From an uncultured Bacilli bacterium (GTDB taxonomy: Bacteria; Bacillota_I; Bacilli_A; RF39; UBA660): a DNA stretch of 6,931 bases. The translations under genes were made by a program, and so were the position numbers. A model generated the notes under the pieces. That model saw only the letters and a list, made by a program, of their open reading frames with translations, made no database searches and had not been told where the DNA came from. Shown here piece by piece: positions 3,827 to 6,931 of the stretch. Within the stretch, counting starts at the first letter, position 1. Each line of letters opens with the position of its first letter. The DNA lies in assembly GCA_947632255.1 (NCBI GenBank), contig CANROL010000062.1, positions 1-6,931 of the forward strand. Direction: 5' to 3'.

Positions 3827-3847
3827 GATGATAAGGAGAATTTAAAT

Positions 3848-4117
3848 ATGAAAAAAATTGTAGTTAATCAAGAAGCTTGCATTGGCTGTGGGGCTTGTGT
3901 AGCGATTGATTCAAATCATTTTGCATTTAATGATGAAGGACTATCACATTCAATTAACAATGAAAATTTAGATAGTGAAGAATTAAAAAATGCAATTAAT
4001 ACTTGCCCTACTTGTGCAATAAGTATAAGTGATGGTAGTGATGAAGATGCAAGTTCTCAAGTTGATAGCGATGAATGCTGTGGATGTTGCGAACATTGCT
4101 CACATGAAGAAGTTTAA
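3848..4117 (+). CDS. 4Fe-4S ferredoxin with a Cys/His-rich C-terminal tail
   Basis: The 89-residue protein begins as a monocluster 4Fe-4S ferredoxin of the Bacillus Fer type: C11-x2-C14-x2-C17 (CIGCGAC), then the fourth ligand C53 before Pro in TCPTC, with about 35 residues between. C56 is extra, where relatives have Asp or Gly. Residues 1-60 resemble the family from end to end. The tail from about 61 is not typical: an acidic linker (SDGSDEDASSQVDSDE) leads to CCGCCEHCSHEEV, with Cys at 77, 78, 80, 81 and 84 and His at 83 and 86, enough ligands for a further metal site. The ferredoxin core would carry electrons in the cytoplasm at low potential; the tail may bind Zn, Cu or Fe, or act in cluster delivery, but that is inference. 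It is a single-gene unit with promoter 3818-3826 and terminator overlapping its stop codon. Confidence 0.9.
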   Translation: MKKIVVNQEACIGCGACVAIDSNHFAFNDEGLSHSINNENLDSEELKNAINTCPTCAISISDGSDEDASSQVDSDECCGCCEHCSHEEV

Positions 4118-4130
4118 ACTTCTTTTTATT
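4107..4130 (+). terminator. Ferredoxin gene terminator, overlapping the stop codon
   Basis: AAGAAGTTTAAACTTCTT (4107-4124) is a perfect 18-bp palindrome followed by TTTATTT. The RNA stem is AAGAAG/CTTCTT, closing on the TTTAAA loop. The TAA stop (4115-4117) lies in the loop, so the last codons of the gene double as the 5' arm of the terminator. Confidence 0.7.
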
Positions 4131-4134
4131 TAAT

Positions 4135-4160
4135 AAAAAAGGATGATTTTAATGATCATC
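4135..4160 (-). terminator. Terminator of the infB-rbfA-truB operon, overlapping the truB stop codon
   Basis: On the minus strand GATGAT (4160-4155) pairs with ATCATC (4147-4142) around a 7-nt loop that contains the truB TAA stop (4151-4149). C and six T (4141-4135) follow. AAAA before the stem can extend the pairing into the T run. It faces the ferredoxin terminator 5 to 10 nt away, separating the two convergent units. Confidence 0.7.
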
Positions 4161-5006
4161 TTTTAACATAATTAAACTACGATAAATATTATCTATTTTT
4201 TGATATAAAGCTATATCTTCTTGTTGATAAGTAAATAAAAGATATGGAGCTTTTTTATTTAAGGAAATGGGATGGCCATTTTTAATTTGGAAATATTCAG
4301 TTTTATTTAAAGCATATTCTTCTAAATTTAAAACATCACGAATATTAAGAACTTTAAAATTATTATCTTTAATATCTTGCAGACTATAAGAGTTAGCAAT
4401 ATCAAAGTTACCTTGTTTTATTCTAACTAAGCTTTGCATGGTACCAAGAGTATCTAATTTTTGACAAATATCGCGAATTAAACTACGAATATAAGTACCT
4501 TTTTCGACTTGAACTTTAAATTTAATTATATCATTTTGAAAAGATAATAATTCGATATCATAAATATTGACATCTTTTATGGGTAATTGAACAGGAATAT
4601 TTTCGCGAGCATATTCATATAATTTTTTACCATTTACTTTAATGGCTGAATAAATAGGAACTTCCATATGATATTTACCTTTAAAAGAAGATAAAACATT
4701 TTTTATTTCTTCTTCTGTTAAATTAAAAGGTTTTTCTTCTAAAACTTTACCAGTTATATCTAGGGTATCGGTTTTAAGACCTAGTTTTATTTCGGCTTCA
4801 TAAGTTTTATCTAAACTAGAAAGTAAATTAACTAATTTAGTATATTTACCAAAGACTATGACTAATACTCCTGTTGCTAAAGGATCTAGAGTTCCCGTAT
4901 GCCCTACTTTTTTAGTATTTAAAACTTTACTTATAATATTTACAACATCACGAGAAGTATAATTTTGCTCTTTATTAACTATAATTATTCCATTATTCAT
5001 CGGCAT
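4149..5006 (-). CDS. truB: tRNA pseudouridine-55 synthase TruB
   Basis: Converts uridine 55 in the T loop of tRNAs to pseudouridine. All catalytic motifs are present in order: NGIIIVNKEQNYTSRDVV (5-22), HTGTLDPLATGVL (36-48) with the catalytic D41, KTYEAEI with Y69, LGLKTDTLDITG (75-86), YSAIKVNGKKLYEYAR (119-134), GTYIRSLIRDI (170-180) and VRIKQGNF. At 285 residues it has the usual bacterial length, with a short C-terminal region after about 245. It overlaps rbfA: ATG at 5006-5004 lies 14 nt inside it, and a second ATG two codons later would overlap by 8 nt. Neither has a strong Shine-Dalgarno, so translation is probably coupled to rbfA. It is the last gene of the operon; ribF, a common next gene in Firmicutes, is absent. 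Confidence 0.96.
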   Translation of the reverse strand: MPMNNGIIIVNKEQNYTSRDVVNIISKVLNTKKVGHTGTLDPLATGVLVIVFGKYTKLVNLLSSLDKTYEAEIKLGLKTDTLDITGKVLEEKPFNLTEEEIKNVLSSFKGKYHMEVPIYSAIKVNGKKLYEYARENIPVQLPIKDVNIYDIELLSFQNDIIKFKVQVEKGTYIRSLIRDICQKLDTLGTMQSLVRIKQGNFDIANSYSLQDIKDNNFKVLNIRDVLNLEEYALNKTEYFQIKNGHPISLNKKAPYLLFTYQQEDIALYQKIDNIYRSLIMLKDDH

Positions 5007-5337
5007 TTATTTCTTTTATAATATTTTCGATACGATTAGCATACGCGATAGAATCATCATAAACAAATTCTAGCTCCGGAGTATGACGTAAATTAAGACG
5101 ACTTGCTAATTCGGTTCTAATAAAGCTACTGGCTTCATTTACTTCTTTTACTAAAGAAGTATGGTCCATATCACTTAAGGAAGTAAAATAAATTTTAGCA
5201 TAACTTAAATCTTTAGAGACACGAGCCGCGGTAATAGTTATAGTTTTTAAAAGTTCATCTCTAGCATCACTAAAAATTATTTCACTAATTTCTCTTACAA
5301 CATCACTATTTATTTTGGCTAAACGATGGCTAGGCAT
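4993..5337 (-). CDS. rbfA: 30S ribosome-binding factor RbfA
   Basis: A KH-fold assembly factor that binds maturing 30S subunits near the 5' end of 16S rRNA and matters for growth in the cold. The 114 residues match the family: N-terminal RLAKINSDVVREISEII (5-21), the central strand YAKIYFTSL (46-54) and the C-terminal signature LRHTPELEFVYDDS (83-96) followed by RIENIIKEI. The start codon shares one base with the infB stop (TAATG at 5339-5335), and GAGGTG inside the last infB codons, 8 nt before the ATG, is its ribosome-binding site. This is strong translational coupling between initiation factor and ribosome maturation factor. Confidence 0.95.
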   Translation of the reverse strand: MPSHRLAKINSDVVREISEIIFSDARDELLKTITITAARVSKDLSYAKIYFTSLSDMDHTSLVKEVNEASSFIRTELASRLNLRHTPELEFVYDDSIAYANRIENIIKEINADE

Positions 5338-6931
5338 TAGGATTTCACCTCAACCATTTCATAGCATTCAATAATATCACTAACCCGAATATCCATATAA
5401 TTTTCTAAAGTTATACCACATTCATAACCTTTTTTAACTTCTTTAACACTATCTTTACCTCTTTGAATTGAAGCAATTTTACCATCATATATAATTAAAC
5501 CATCACGAATAAGACGAGCTTTAGCATTATTTTTAATTAAACCTTCAGTAACATAAGAACCAGCAATATTCCCTACTTTAGAGAATTTAAATATTTTTCT
5601 AATTTCGGCGCTTCCTAAAGTTTTTTCAACATATTCAGGTTCTAATAATCCTTTCATAGCTAGTTCAATTTCTTCAATACATTTATAAATAATAGTATAT
5701 AAACGAATATCAACATTATATTCTTTAGCTAATTCTTTAATAGCATTAGAAGGACTAATATTAAAACCAATTATTAAAGCATTAGAAGCACTGGCTAAAA
5801 CTATATCACTTTCAGTTACAGTTCCTATATCTGATCTAATAATATTTATTTTAACACCTTCAACATTTATTTTAAGTAAACTATTTTTAACAGCTTCTTC
5901 AGAACCACGAACATCGGCTTTTAAAACAATATTTATTTCTTTTTGACCAGCATTTATTTTACTAAATAAATCATCTAAAGTAATATTATCTTTTTTATAT
6001 TTAGTTTCATTAGCATGCAAACTTCTTTTTTCAGCAACTTCTTTAGCTTCTTTTTCAGTTTCAAAAGCCATGAATTTATCACCGGCACTAGGATTAGCAT
6101 TAAGACCAGTTATTTCAACAGGCATACCAGCTTCGGCAATAGTTAAAGATACACCTAAATCATTTTTCATAGTTCTTACTTTACCATAAGTAGTACCTAC
6201 AACAATGGGATCACCTAGTCTTAAAGTACCATTTAATATAAGAAGACTAGCAATACCACCGATATTTTTATCTTGACGAGATTCAATAACAGAACCTATG
6301 GCATAACGATTAGGATTAGCTTTTAATTCCGATACTTCACTAATAGCTAAAATTGTTTCTAATAATTTATCAATACCTTCCCCAGTATGAGCAGAGATAT
6401 TAATAAATGGAACATTACCACCCCAAGCTTCGGGAGTTATATTAAGTTCGGCCATTTCAGTCATGATTTTTTCTGGGTTAGCATTAGGTTTATCAATTTT
6501 ATTAATGGCTACAATAATTGGAACTTTAGCACTTAAAGCATGATCAACTGCTTCTTTAGTTTGAGGCATAACTCCATCATCGGCTGCGACTATTATGATA
6601 ACAATATCCGTAACACTGGCTCCTCTTGCCCGCATTTCGGTGAATGCTGCATGACCAGGAGTATCAATAAAAGTTATCTTTTCCCCATTTGTTTCGATTT
6701 GATAAGCCCCAATATGTTGGGTAATACCCCCAAATTCTTTATCAACCACGTGAGAATGACGAATATAGTCTAAAAGAGTTGTTTTACCATGATCTACATG
6801 GCCCATTATGGTAACAATTGGTGGTCTTTTAACTAAATCTTCAGGATTATCAACAATTTCATATTCTTCAAAATTAGAAACATCTTGCGTTTCTTCTCTT
6901 TTTAAAGTTTTATCATATTCTAAAGCAATAA
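5337..6931 (-). CDS. infB: Translation initiation factor IF-2 (5' end outside the window)
   Basis: The GTPase that places fMet-tRNA on the 30S subunit and promotes subunit joining. About 531 C-terminal residues are visible; the reading frame continues without a stop to the window edge, so the N-terminal domain and start are missing. The part upstream of the first in-frame Met (6806) encodes [12 protein letters not shown], the normal lead-in to the G domain. G motifs: GHVDHGKT (6803-6780), [11 protein letters not shown] switch 1, DTPGH (6665-6651), NKID (6503-6492) and SAHTGEG as G5. Then follow domain II ([15 protein letters not shown] and GKVRTM), domain III ([16 protein letters not shown]) and the fMet-tRNA-binding C-terminal domain ([28 protein letters not shown]). 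No lesions are seen. It is first of the visible operon, with rbfA and truB following in overlap. The promoter is outside the window. Confidence 0.97.
   Translation of the reverse strand, partial: IALEYDKTLKREETQDVSNFEEYEIVDNPEDLVKRPPIVTIMGHVDHGKTTLLDYIRHSHVVDKEFGGITQHIGAYQIETNGEKITFIDTPGHAAFTEMRARGASVTDIVIIIVAADDGVMPQTKEAVDHALSAKVPIIVAINKIDKPNANPEKIMTEMAELNITPEAWGGNVPFINISAHTGEGIDKLLETILAISEVSELKANPNRYAIGSVIESRQDKNIGGIASLLILNGTLRLGDPIVVGTTYGKVRTMKNDLGVSLTIAEAGMPVEITGLNANPSAGDKFMAFETEKEAKEVAEKRSLHANETKYKKDNITLDDLFSKINAGQKEINIVLKADVRGSEEAVKNSLLKINVEGVKINIIRSDIGTVTESDIVLASASNALIIGFNISPSNAIKELAKEYNVDIRLYTIIYKCIEEIELAMKGLLEPEYVEKTLGSAEIRKIFKFSKVGNIAGSYVTEGLIKNNAKARLIRDGLIIYDGKIASIQRGKDSVKEVKKGYECGITLENYMDIRVSDIIECYEMVEVKS

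Noticed and set aside
6540..6773. Open plus-strand frame of 77 codons
   Set aside because: It is a shadow of the strongly conserved G domain of infB on the other strand, with no recognisable domain.

Overview
This window is very AT-rich bacterial DNA using the standard code: tryptophan is TGG, as in the Trp of the IF2 G domain and of the nuclease. The protein families point to a low-GC Gram-positive lineage in or near the Bacilli. The clues are a B. subtilis-like elongator tRNA-Met, an infB-rbfA-truB operon, a YunB-family sporulation protein, a Bacillus-type monocluster ferredoxin and a streptococcal-type membrane nuclease. Extreme AT richness together with a sporulation gene suggests an uncultured gut Bacilli group, but that placement is inference.

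Layout. 1-245: a 10-bp dyad at the left edge, then a monocistronic elongator tRNA-Met with its own promoter and intrinsic terminator. 245-382: no gene, but two nearly identical 25-bp operator-like dyads exactly 40 bp apart, the second overlapping a promoter-like sequence that leads to no protein gene. 383-905: an ASCH-domain protein gene (minus strand) with promoter and a leader of about 145 nt. 927-1285: the most interesting part, a compact locus with all the marks of a type I toxin-antitoxin system and no open frame longer than 25 codons. 1361-3738: three minus-strand genes: an acidic tail-anchored protein, a YunB-like protein and a membrane-anchored DNA/RNA non-specific endonuclease. 3818-4130: a plus-strand ferredoxin gene with an unusual Cys/His-rich tail. 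4135-6931: the tightly overlapping translation and ribosome-maturation operon infB (5' end outside the window), rbfA, truB.

The candidate toxin-antitoxin locus. On the minus strand, 1183-1106 encodes a 25-residue, Lys-flanked, single-membrane-span peptide. Its Shine-Dalgarno matches the 16S tail over 12 nt and is locked in a GC-rich hairpin. On the plus strand, a small RNA of about 86 nt (about 1008-1093) ends at a clear intrinsic terminator just past the 3' end of the toxin frame. The two RNAs have mirror-image promoters (same -10 position, same 18-bp spacer) and nearly the same first 15 nt, so the start regions form an inverted repeat. The toxin mRNA, if it runs through to about 1000, can therefore fold its 3' end back on its 5' end. 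The small RNA is complementary to that 3' end and also carries a second short copy complementary to the toxin mRNA 5' end. This is the design of known type I systems (hok/sok, par/fst, txpA/ratA, bsrG/SR4), but I recognise neither this peptide nor this exact repeat arrangement.

The genes to the right are conventional. The ferredoxin and truB genes converge and each ends in a terminator hairpin that overlaps its own stop codon, which shows how compact the genome is.
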